A stretch of 6,010 nt of DNA from Enteractinococcus sp. GTDB lineage: Bacteria > Actinomycetota > Actinomycetes > Actinomycetales > Micrococcaceae. The position numbers and the translations under genes are program-made. This document shows, piece by piece, positions 1 through 5,944 of this stretch. Where the stretch lies: NCBI GenBank assembly GCA_029267455.1, contig JAJUIX010000081.1, positions 1 to 6,010 on the forward strand. Reading direction: 5' to 3'. Every line of letters begins with the position of its first letter. Position 1 is the first letter of the stretch. The notes beneath the pieces were generated by a model. That model searched no databases. It saw only the letters and a list, made by a program, of their open reading frames with translations, and was not told the DNA's origin.

Positions 1-330
1 ACGTCGAGGAAAGTCCGGACACCACAGGGCATGATGGTGGGTAACACCCACTCGGAGCAATCCGCAGGCTAGTGCCACAGAAAGTAGACCGCCTCTGCTA
101 CAGAGGTAAGGGTGAAAGGGTGGAGTAAGAGACCACCAGCGGGCGTGGTGACACGCTCGGCTCGGTAAACCCCATCCGGTGCAAGATCAAGCAGAACACG
201 CTATGAGGCGGCCCGCCCAGTGTTCGGGTTGATCGCTTGAGTCCTGCGGCAACGCAGCGACCAGATAGATGATCATCAGCCATCCGGAACCCCGGATGGC
301 CACAGAATCCGGCTTATAGCACTCCATCCC
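1..330 (+). ncRNA. rnpB: RNase P RNA (bacterial class A), 5' end missing
   Basis: This is the catalytic RNA of ribonuclease P, which removes 5' leaders from pre-tRNAs. The universal P4 helix can be traced: bases 11-13 (AAG), a bulged U at 14, and CCGG at 15-18 pair with CCGGCTT at 309-315, reproducing the conserved bulged uridine of the catalytic core. The stretch GAGGAAAGTCCGGAC (6-20), the GGGTGAAAGGGTG block near 110-122 with AAGAG just after it, and GGTAA at 164-168 (the L15 loop that pairs with the tRNA CCA end) are all class A signatures. A perfect 9-bp hairpin at 279-300 fits helix P19, common in Gram-positive RNase P RNA. The P1, P2 and P3 5' strands, roughly 60-80 bases, lie upstream of the window. 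The 3' end is estimated from the usual distance past the P4 3' strand and could be off by about 10 bases. Identity is very secure. Confidence 0.95.
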
Positions 331-362
331 GTCTCACACATCCGGTTGGTGAAAGAACGCAA

Positions 363-1088
363 GTGTCGCAACATCAAAAACGAAAATCCCTGCTGGCCAA
401 ACTGCCCATCCCTGTGCTGATCCTGGTGATCGGCATATATTTTGTGGCCACCTATGTCTTTCCAACAGAGCAGGACTACGTACCCGCCGAGGGGAGTGCG
501 CTGGAACAGCTGGAGACCTTGGAGATCAAGGGTCGTGCGCCACAGACCGGATATAGCCGCGATCAATTTGGTAACGGATGGTTAGACCCGGACGGCAACG
601 GGTGTGACGGCCGTAATGACATCCTCAACCGCGATCTCGACAATGTCATCACCGATGATGACGGCTGCACCGTGCTATCGGGGGTGCTGGATGACCCGTT
701 TACCGGTACCACGATCGAATTTTTGCGCGGACCGGAGACCTCGAGCGAAGTCCAAATCGATCACGTCGTTGCGCTGTCCGATGCCTGGCAAAAAGGTGCC
801 CAGCAACTTTCGGAAGAAGAACGCGAACGCTTTGCCAATGATCCGCTCAACCTCTTGGCTGTGGATGGGCCTGCTAACCAACAAAAATCCGACGGTGACG
901 CAGCCACCTGGTTACCACCGAATAAGGACTTCCGGTGTGAGTTCGTGGCCATCCAAACGGCGGTCAAAGCCAAGTACGAGCTATGGGTCACACAAGCGGA
1001 ATACGATGCAATTCAAGTAATCTTGGAGCAATGTCCATCGCAACCGGTTTATACCACCGAGGATGAATTACCGGTACTTCGCCGATAG
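363..1088 (+). CDS. Membrane-anchored HNH/DUF1524-type endonuclease
   Basis: The 241-residue product begins with a basic stretch (residues 5-13) followed by a hydrophobic segment at about 14-33, a signal peptide or signal anchor that would place the rest outside the cytoplasm. No lipobox cysteine is visible. The remainder matches small secreted actinobacterial HNH nucleases (DUF1524/GmrSD C-terminal-like): GYSRDQFGNGW at 63-73, then the core histidine in DHVVAL (D133, H134), N163 in the NDPLNL stretch, and N172 with KSD (175-177) and LPPN (184-187). In this family the histidine and asparagine form the metal-binding catalytic site. Four cysteines (81, 102, 192, 224) could form two disulfides, fitting export. 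The start is GTG with a weak GAAAG at 351-355, 7 bases away. The gene begins about 35 bases after rnpB with no clear terminator between. The physiological substrate is unknown; nutrient scavenging or DNA uptake are guesses. Confidence 0.85.
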   Translation: MSQHQKRKSLLAKLPIPVLILVIGIYFVATYVFPTEQDYVPAEGSALEQLETLEIKGRAPQTGYSRDQFGNGWLDPDGNGCDGRNDILNRDLDNVITDDDGCTVLSGVLDDPFTGTTIEFLRGPETSSEVQIDHVVALSDAWQKGAQQLSEEERERFANDPLNLLAVDGPANQQKSDGDAATWLPPNKDFRCEFVAIQTAVKAKYELWVTQAEYDAIQVILEQCPSQPVYTTEDELPVLRR

Positions 1089-1119
1089 CGGCAGGGCTGG
1101 GTGCCCGTGTCGGTTTAAA
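1082..1119 (+). terminator. Weak candidate terminator after the HNH nuclease gene
   Basis: Overlapping the stop codon, bases 1082-1087 (CCGATA) can pair with 1108-1113 (TGTCGG, one G-U pair). An inner GGGC/GCCC stem (1094-1097 with 1103-1106) sits above an asymmetric bulge. The sequence GTTTAAAT follows. The fold is imperfect and the T-run short, so this is only a possibility. Confidence 0.22.
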
Positions 1120-1200
1120 TGTATCCTATGGGCGTGAAACGCTAAGATGAGAATGTTTTCATAAGGTTGGCTTGCCCGCCAATCGCACACTCTGCAGAAA

Positions 1201-1204
1201 AGGA
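1201..1204 (+). promoter_or_regulatory. Ribosome binding site deciding the GAPDH start
   Basis: AGGA inside GAAAAGGAC lies 7 bases before the GTG at 1212. The longer frame opening with TTG at 1167 would add a cysteine/proline-rich stretch unlike the family. Its only SD-like bases, AAGG at 1163-1166, abut the codon with no spacer. The GTG at 1212 is therefore preferred. Confidence 0.7.
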
Positions 1205-1211
1205 CCACACC

Positions 1212-2699
1212 GTGGCAGATATCACCGCCAGCACGCAGCAAGCTCTAGAGCAGTGGAGTGAACGTGAGCAGTTGGCTGAGCAGATGGTTCCCCTCATCGG
1301 CTCGTTGTACCGCAATAATAATGTCGTCACTTCCGTCTACGGTCGCAGCCTCGTCCACCAGTCAGTCGTAGACATCCTGAAGGCACACCGGTTCGCTCGT
1401 CAGGTCGATGAATCTATCCTTCCAGTCGAAGAGTCGCATGCGATACTCCAGGCCATGACGGAACTAAACCTTGGTGCTGGCTCTGTGGATCTTGCTCGCA
1501 TGGTGAATAAATTCCGCGAAAACGGCGGCGATGTCAAAGAATTCGTCAAAACCGAGCTTGCGGACATCGTTGATAAAAACGGTGAAGGGCTAGGCGAGAC
1601 CACCGACGTGATCCTCTACGGCTTTGGCCGCATCGGGCGTCTGCTGGCTCGTATCCTGCTCGACTACGCCGGTGGTGGCACCAAACTGCGCCTGCGGGCA
1701 ATTGTGGTTCGCCCAAAGACCGATGACGATATCTTCAAACGCGCCTCGCTGCTGCGCCGCGACTCTGTGCACGGCCCATTCAATGGCACCATCGAAGTCG
1801 ATGCAGAAGCCAACACGATCACCGCTAACGGCACCAAGATTCAGATGATTCACGCATCTGACCCAGCCTCGATCGACTACACCGAATACGGCATCAAAAA
1901 CGCCATCGTCGTTGATAACACCGGTGTCTGGCGCGATGAAGCAGGCCTGGGCCAGCACCTTGAAGCCAAGGGTGTTTCCAAAGTCATTCTGACCGCACCT
2001 GGTAAAGGCAACCTGAAAAATATCGTCTACGGTGTCAACTCCGATGCCATTTCCGAAGACGACACCATCATCTCGGCCGCCTCCTGTACCACCAACGCGA
2101 TCACGCCGGTACTCAAGGTCATCAACGATGAATACGGCATCCACCACGGACACGTGGAAACCGTCCACGCCTACACCAATGACCAAAACCTCATTGATAA
2201 CTTCCACAAGGGCTCACGCCGTGGACGTGCCGCAGGACTGAACATGGTGCTGACCGAAACCGGTGCAGCCACCGCCGTTGCCAAGGCACTCCCAGAACTT
2301 TCTGGCAAACTTTCGGGCAACGCCATTCGCGTCCCCACCCCAAATGTTTCCATGGCAATCCTGAACCTGCAGTTGAACGCCGAAACCTCGAAGGACGAGA
2401 TCAACGCTCGACTCCGTCAAGAATCCCTGGTCGGTCCGCTCAGCAAGCAGATCGACTACATCTACTCTCACGATGCAGTCTCCACCGACTTCGTCGGCTC
2501 TGATCGTGCAGGCGTCGTCGACGGCCTAGCAACCATCGTCAACGAAGGCTCCAACGGCGGCTCGAACCTGATCCTCTACGTCTGGTACGACAACGAATAC
2601 GGTTACTCAACCCAGGTTGTTCGTGCAGTCGAGACCATGGCCGGTGAAAACCTGCCAGTGTTCCCAAAACCACACGTAACAGCTTCAGCTAAAGCCTAG
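1212..2699 (+). CDS. gap: Glyceraldehyde-3-phosphate dehydrogenase, long GapB-like form, probably NADP-dependent
   Basis: This cytoplasmic enzyme interconverts glyceraldehyde-3-phosphate and 1,3-bisphosphoglycerate in glycolysis and gluconeogenesis. From the GTG at 1212 it has 495 residues, against about 335 for standard GAPDH; the excess is an N-terminal extension of roughly 130 residues, as in the corynebacterial GapB-type branch. The Rossmann motif GFGRIGR is at 137-143. The catalytic cysteine is C292 in SCTTNA, and H319 in HAYTND lies exactly 27 residues later, the usual C149/H176 spacing. RVPTPNVS and WYDNEYGYS near the C-terminus are also canonical. After the second beta strand, the NAD-specific AIND of classical enzymes is replaced by AIVVRP (163-168): the aspartate that binds the adenosine ribose is V166, followed by R167. 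This favours NADP and hence an anabolic role, which is inference. No convincing promoter hexamers are visible between 1089 and 1211; TATCCT (1122-1127) and TAAGAT (1143-1148) are possible -10 elements. The gene ends in a strong terminator, suggesting a single-gene unit. Confidence 0.93.
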   Translation: MADITASTQQALEQWSEREQLAEQMVPLIGSLYRNNNVVTSVYGRSLVHQSVVDILKAHRFARQVDESILPVEESHAILQAMTELNLGAGSVDLARMVNKFRENGGDVKEFVKTELADIVDKNGEGLGETTDVILYGFGRIGRLLARILLDYAGGGTKLRLRAIVVRPKTDDDIFKRASLLRRDSVHGPFNGTIEVDAEANTITANGTKIQMIHASDPASIDYTEYGIKNAIVVDNTGVWRDEAGLGQHLEAKGVSKVILTAPGKGNLKNIVYGVNSDAISEDDTIISAASCTTNAITPVLKVINDEYGIHHGHVETVHAYTNDQNLIDNFHKGSRRGRAAGLNMVLTETGAATAVAKALPELSGKLSGNAIRVPTPNVSMAILNLQLNAETSKDEINARLRQESLVGPLSKQIDYIYSHDAVSTDFVGSDRAGVVDGLATIVNEGSNGGSNLILYVWYDNEYGYSTQVVRAVETMAGENLPVFPKPHVTASAKA

Positions 2700-2715
2700 T
2701 TTCAATACACCTGAG

Positions 2716-2748
2716 ATGAGGCCACCCGGTTCGGGTGGCCTCATTTTC
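2716..2748 (+). terminator. Rho-independent terminator of the GAPDH gene
   Basis: A perfect 13-bp stem, 2716-2728 with 2732-2744, closes a 3-base loop and is followed by TTT, 16 bases after the stop codon. The 5' arm starts with ATGA, so the complementary strand also reads as a hairpin, but no leftward gene ends here. A second, smaller hairpin (GCTGTG-CCT-CACAGC, 2762-2776) followed by TTT lies a little downstream and may act as a backup. Confidence 0.9.
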
Positions 2749-2835
2749 GTAAGCACTGCACGCTGTGCCTCACAGCTTTCAACAGTTAATTATCCGATGA
2801 TCTGATGCCGCATGCAGTTCGGTAGAAAGTCATAG

Positions 2836-4923
2836 ATGTATAAAACACACGCCGAAAGGAACACGCCAAAGAGGATTGACGAAAACCTTCCTGTCCGACG
2901 ATATCGGCCCGAACTACACGGCGTCCGCGGCCTAGCCATCCTCGGGGTGGTGCTATTCCACCTCTTCGGTCAAGGTCGAGTCTCCGGCGGCATCGATATC
3001 TTCCTGACCATCTCTGGATTCTTATTCACCGCAATGCTGCTACGTGAAGTGACGGAGCACCAGGGAGTTATCAATTTCGCCCGATACTTCGGTCGACTCT
3101 TCCGGCGTATCTTCGTGCCCGCTTTCATCGTCATCGCGGTCACCGTGGTCGTGGGACTAGTGGTCTTCCCACCGGCGCAGCACGGCCAGATGTGGACCGA
3201 AGCATTCGCCTCACTGTTGTATTTCGAAAACATCCAACTCATCCAGTCCCACCTGGCGTACGAAGCGGCAAGCCAGGATGTTTCACCCTTCCAACACTTC
3301 TGGTCACTGTCCGTGCAAGGGCAGTTTTATCTGGTCATGCCCTTCGTGGCGCTTGGCGCCTATTGGGTGGCTCGAAGCCTCAAAACTTCCTCTACCCGAA
3401 TCATGGGGTGGATCCTGGTTGCGGTGCTGGTCGCCTCCCTGGCCTATGCCGTCTACGTCGGTTCATACGCCCAGGATGAGGCGTATTTGATGACCCGCAC
3501 CCGAGTATGGCAATTTGCTTTCGGCGGGTTATTGGCCCTGCTGATCGACCGTATCCAGTTCTCCGACAAGACTCGCTTTGTGCTTGGTCACCTCGGCCTC
3601 CTGTCGATTATCGCCGTGGGTTTCGTACTGGATGGTGCCCAGCATTTCCCCGGACCATTGGCGCTGTGGCCACTGCTGGGATTCGCCTTCGTGCTATTGG
3701 CAGCACCGAGTACAGCAGAAGACGATGCTGAGCGCTGGTCCGCACCGCGCCTGCTTTCGAATCGTGTATTCGCCTGGATTGGCGACCACGCCTATGGTTT
3801 ATATCTTTGGCACTGGCCGCTACTCATTTTCTATCTGACCATTCGAGATCGCGAAGCGGTGGGGATCAGGGGTGCCACCGTCATCTTTGTAGTGGCGTTG
3901 GTGCTCGCCATGCTGATGTATCGGTTCGTCGAAAAGCCTCTGAACCGATTGGGCCAAGAACGGCGTGGTCGAAAACTTGATTGGACCTCGCTGACTGCTG
4001 GCGCCACCGTGATGGCTGCAGGTGCCCTGATCGCCTTTCCACAGATCCCGACCGCCGAGGAGCGGGTCGCCAGCACCTTGGAAATCAACACAGACACTCA
4101 TCCGGGGGCGATGAGCATTAGCAGCGATGTACCTGTGGTGGATGCCGAGCCAATCCCCGAACTGACGGAGCTACACATGCACCGTCCGGACTACACATTC
4201 TTAGACTGTCGCCAAGCCGGGGGAGAGGAACCCGGCAGTGATGAAGTGACAGTTTGTGAAGACCCGAACGCGCCCGAAAACCCGACAGCCCGAGTCGTGG
4301 TGGCAGCCGGGTCGCACGCTGGTCACTGGGAGGCCACCGTGCGCTCCGTGGGACAAGCATATAACTGGGAGGTGCTGGTAGCCGTCAAATCTGGATGTAT
4401 TTTGCTAGATAGCGATGACCCAGACCAGACGATGTGCCAGGGGTGGAATGAAAACTTTATTGACTGGGTCGGCACCAACGATATTGACCTGGTCATCACC
4501 TCCGGCACCCGCGTGTTCAGTAACGGAGAACGCCTTGGTAAAGGCGCCGAGACGCGTTGGGAACAGATCACCGACCAGGGCGCCGAGCTTTTGCTGATCC
4601 GCGGTACCCCCAGACCTCGGGATGGAGGCGCAAAGTGCCTCCAAGACGAGCGACCGTCTGAGGAGTGCGGCGTAAGAGCCGGAGACGTGGCCGCTCCGAA
4701 TCCGCTGTTGGACATGGACCTTCCCGAGGGGACCCAGACGATTGACCTGAATCCCTATATTTGTCCGACACTTGACCAGGGCGAAGACGCGTGGTGTCCT
4801 GCTGAGGTCGGCAACGTATATGTCTGGTATGACGGATCCCACTTGTCACGCGAGTACGCGGCCACCTTGGCCCCGAGCTTTGAACAAGAGATGCGAGAAG
4901 TCTTCCCAGAATACTTTGACTAG
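2836..4923 (+). CDS. OafA/YrhL-family membrane O-acyltransferase with C-terminal SGNH domain
   Basis: The 695-residue protein has two parts. Residues 22 to about 405 form an acyltransferase-3 integral membrane domain with about 10-11 hydrophobic helices. Its signatures are RPELHGVRGLA (24-34), the essential histidine H42 in LFHLFG, the arginine-rich RYFGRLFRR loop (83-91), FWSLSVQGQFYL (155-166) and YGLYLWHWPLL (320-330). Residues from about 450 to 695 form an extracytoplasmic SGNH esterase/transferase-like domain with S493 in AGSHAGHW and the paired D666/H669 in YDGSHL. Proteins of this build move acyl groups, usually acetyl, across the membrane onto cell-wall or surface polysaccharides; the acceptor here cannot be read. 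Oddities: the usual GDSH block reads AGSH, and the usual SVEEQFYL reads SVQGQFYL. Eight cysteines (458, 474, 521, 534, 601, 611, 643, 654) in the C-terminal part suggest disulfides outside the cell. The ATG start has AGAAAG at 2824-2829, 6 bases upstream. The gene stands alone after a terminator; I see no clear promoter in 2749-2835. Confidence 0.9.
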   Translation: MYKTHAERNTPKRIDENLPVRRYRPELHGVRGLAILGVVLFHLFGQGRVSGGIDIFLTISGFLFTAMLLREVTEHQGVINFARYFGRLFRRIFVPAFIVIAVTVVVGLVVFPPAQHGQMWTEAFASLLYFENIQLIQSHLAYEAASQDVSPFQHFWSLSVQGQFYLVMPFVALGAYWVARSLKTSSTRIMGWILVAVLVASLAYAVYVGSYAQDEAYLMTRTRVWQFAFGGLLALLIDRIQFSDKTRFVLGHLGLLSIIAVGFVLDGAQHFPGPLALWPLLGFAFVLLAAPSTAEDDAERWSAPRLLSNRVFAWIGDHAYGLYLWHWPLLIFYLTIRDREAVGIRGATVIFVVALVLAMLMYRFVEKPLNRLGQERRGRKLDWTSLTAGATVMAAGALIAFPQIPTAEERVASTLEINTDTHPGAMSISSDVPVVDAEPIPELTELHMHRPDYTFLDCRQAGGEEPGSDEVTVCEDPNAPENPTARVVVAAGSHAGHWEATVRSVGQAYNWEVLVAVKSGCILLDSDDPDQTMCQGWNENFIDWVGTNDIDLVITSGTRVFSNGERLGKGAETRWEQITDQGAELLLIRGTPRPRDGGAKCLQDERPSEECGVRAGDVAAPNPLLDMDLPEGTQTIDLNPYICPTLDQGEDAWCPAEVGNVYVWYDGSHLSREYAATLAPSFEQEMREVFPEYFD

Positions 4924-4951
4924 GCGCTACCGCCGTGCACAACCGGGGGCG

Positions 4952-5563
4952 TTATTCGGTTTCGTTGGACTCTTCGTCGTGCCCGAATGGGTCATCGTCT
5001 TCACCCGGCATCCAGGTATTACCCGGCTCGGTCCAGCCCTGTTTCCGGAGTTCCTTTTTCCAACGCCGGGACCAGCGGGGGTTTAACCGGTTGACGTACA
5101 AGGTTGCGTTCAGGTGATCGTACTCGTGTTGCAGAATACGGGCGAACCAGCCGTGGGCTTCAAAATCGATTGGGTTGTTATCGATGTCAAAGCCCTGCAG
5201 ACGAACGTGATCGGATCGCTTCAGCGGATATCCGAGCCCTGGAACAGATAGACACCCTTCGGTTTCGGTCTCGGGGTCGGGATCTTCCTGCGAGACCTTG
5301 CCCAATAGCGTCAGCACAGGGTTGAGCACTTCGCCCTGCTGTGGGGCGTCGTCGGTGTGTTCAAATTCCCACGTGAAAATCCGTAGCCCAACACCAACTT
5401 GGGGTGCGGCAAGCCCAACACCCCGGGCTGCCTCTTGAGTGACATGCATATCGGCGACGAGTTGCCGAACGTCGTCGTTGATTTCTTCTACTTCTGCCGC
5501 CCGGTTATGCAGCACCGGATCGCCATGGATGACAATAGGCAGGATCTTTCCGTCGAAGGCCAA
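4952..5563 (-). CDS. def: Peptide deformylase
   Basis: This metalloenzyme removes the formyl group from the N-terminal methionine of nascent proteins at the ribosome. All three family motifs are present in the 203-residue product: GVGLAAPQ (48-55), EGCLSVPG (102-109) and QHEYDHL (145-151). The metal ligands are C104, H146 and H150, with E147 as the catalytic acid/base; Fe2+ is the usual native metal. HGDPVLHNRA near residue 13 is the typical N-terminal region. The length exceeds the roughly 170 of E. coli deformylase because of a C-terminal tail, and the last 18 residues include nine Asp/Glu. The start is TTG at 5563-5561. It is accepted because no other ATG or GTG precedes motif I except M39, the frame is closed by TAA immediately upstream, and GGAG lies 6 bases before it. 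It forms a two-gene unit with the upstream monooxygenase gene and converges on the acyltransferase gene, 28 bases apart. Confidence 0.96.
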   Translation of the reverse strand: MAFDGKILPIVIHGDPVLHNRAAEVEEINDDVRQLVADMHVTQEAARGVGLAAPQVGVGLRIFTWEFEHTDDAPQQGEVLNPVLTLLGKVSQEDPDPETETEGCLSVPGLGYPLKRSDHVRLQGFDIDNNPIDFEAHGWFARILQHEYDHLNATLYVNRLNPRWSRRWKKELRKQGWTEPGNTWMPGEDDDPFGHDEESNETE

Positions 5564-5869
5564 TTACAACTCCACGATGTCGAACTCGAGCAACTCAGCA
5601 TCCGTAGCTACTGGTTTGCGTGGCTGACCGTCCTCGGAGGCGTGTGCTGCCGTATTGTCACGGGAATCGCGCCAGTTTTCGAAGTCTTCGCGAGAGGCCC
5701 ACTGGGTGTACACGAAGTACTGCGTGTTGTCGCCGGTTGGACGAAGCAGGTTGAAGCCCTCAAAACCCGGGGCCTGATCCACCGCGTGCTTGCGTGCAGC
5801 AAAGCGGGCTTCGAGTTCTTCGCCTTGACCTTCTGGCACAGTGAGCGCGTTAATGACCACGATTGACAT
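5564..5869 (-). CDS. mhuD: MhuD/IsdG-like heme-degrading monooxygenase (ABM domain)
   Basis: The 101-residue product is a single antibiotic-biosynthesis-monooxygenase (ABM) ferredoxin-like domain. From memory it aligns nearly end to end with Mycobacterium tuberculosis MhuD: VVINAL at the N-terminus, LEARFAARKHAV (19-30), PGFEGFNLLRP (34-44), YFVYTQW (51-57), and the C-terminal PVATDAELLEFDIV. The heme-site residues of this family are present: N7, W66 and the proximal heme ligand H76 (one residue later than H75 of MhuD). Such dimeric cytoplasmic enzymes open the heme ring to release iron; MhuD makes mycobilins without carbon monoxide. ATG is the start, with a strong AAGGAG 6 bases upstream. 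It is the first gene of a leftward pair with def. ABM proteins can have other oxidative or non-heme roles, but the conserved Asn-Trp-His set makes heme degradation the best reading. Confidence 0.82.
   Translation of the reverse strand: MSIVVINALTVPEGQGEELEARFAARKHAVDQAPGFEGFNLLRPTGDNTQYFVYTQWASREDFENWRDSRDNTAAHASEDGQPRKPVATDAELLEFDIVEL
5570..5573 (-). promoter_or_regulatory. Ribosome binding site of def inside the end of the upstream gene
   Basis: On the minus strand GGAG lies within the last codons of the monooxygenase gene, 6 bases before the TTG at 5563. It supports the TTG start and makes reinitiation by ribosomes finishing the upstream gene plausible. Confidence 0.7.
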
Positions 5870-5875
5870 GGTTGT

Positions 5876-5881
5876 CTCCTT
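5876..5881 (-). promoter_or_regulatory. Strong ribosome binding site of the monooxygenase gene
   Basis: AAGGAG on the minus strand lies 6 bases before the ATG at 5869. It is the best Shine-Dalgarno sequence in the window and fixes the start of the gene. Confidence 0.8.
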
Positions 5882-5905
5882 CTTTACAAAGTCTCGTCAC
5901 GTCAG

Positions 5906-5937
5906 CTTTCAGGATATCCTCAACGAGGACATGAAAG
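5906..5937 (+). repeat. Nested inverted repeat in the divergent intergenic region
   Basis: CTTTCA (5906-5911) is complementary to TGAAAG (5932-5937), and inside it TCCTC (5917-5921) pairs with GAGGA (5925-5929) around an AAC loop. Only a GGA bulge and one mismatch interrupt the stem. The left arm also overlaps a perfect 10-bp palindrome, AGGATATCCT (5911-5920). On the plus strand the 3' arm covers most of the likely ribosome binding site (AAAGAG, 5934-5939) of the gene at 5945. It could be an RNA hairpin or a protein-binding operator; which one is not visible. Confidence 0.45.
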
Positions 5938-5944
5938 AGATGAC

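Noticed and set aside
98..566. Minus-strand frames over rnpB and the start of the nuclease gene
   Set aside because: One lies entirely within the structured RNase P RNA; the other overlaps its 3' end and the nuclease reading frame. Neither has recognisable content.
604..1020. A 138-residue frame inside the HNH nuclease gene
   Set aside because: It is a shifted frame within a gene that has clear HNH-family motifs, and its Ser/Arg/Pro-rich translation is typical of out-of-frame reading.
1167..1211. A 15-codon N-terminal extension of GAPDH from TTG
   Set aside because: The SD-like AAGG abuts the TTG without a spacer, while GTG at 1212 has AGGA at good spacing and gives a family-like N-terminus.
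1590..2207. A 205-residue open frame on the minus strand inside the GAPDH gene
   Set aside because: It is fully antisense to well-conserved GAPDH sequence, including the catalytic cysteine and histidine region. It is rich in Val, Gly and Asp as expected from the reverse of biased codons, and shows no family motif.
4323..4942. Several minus-strand frames of 124-145 residues over the SGNH domain region
   Set aside because: They overlap one another and the conserved acyltransferase gene, and have no domain signature.
5399..5866. A 155-residue open frame on the plus strand across the monooxygenase and def genes
   Set aside because: It is antisense to two genes with clear active-site motifs and spans their junction; nothing in its translation is recognisable.
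5911..5920. AGGATATCCT as a DtxR/IdeR iron box
   Set aside because: An iron-regulated site would suit the heme gene, but the palindrome is too short and does not match the 19-bp DtxR-type consensus beyond its outer AGG/CCT.
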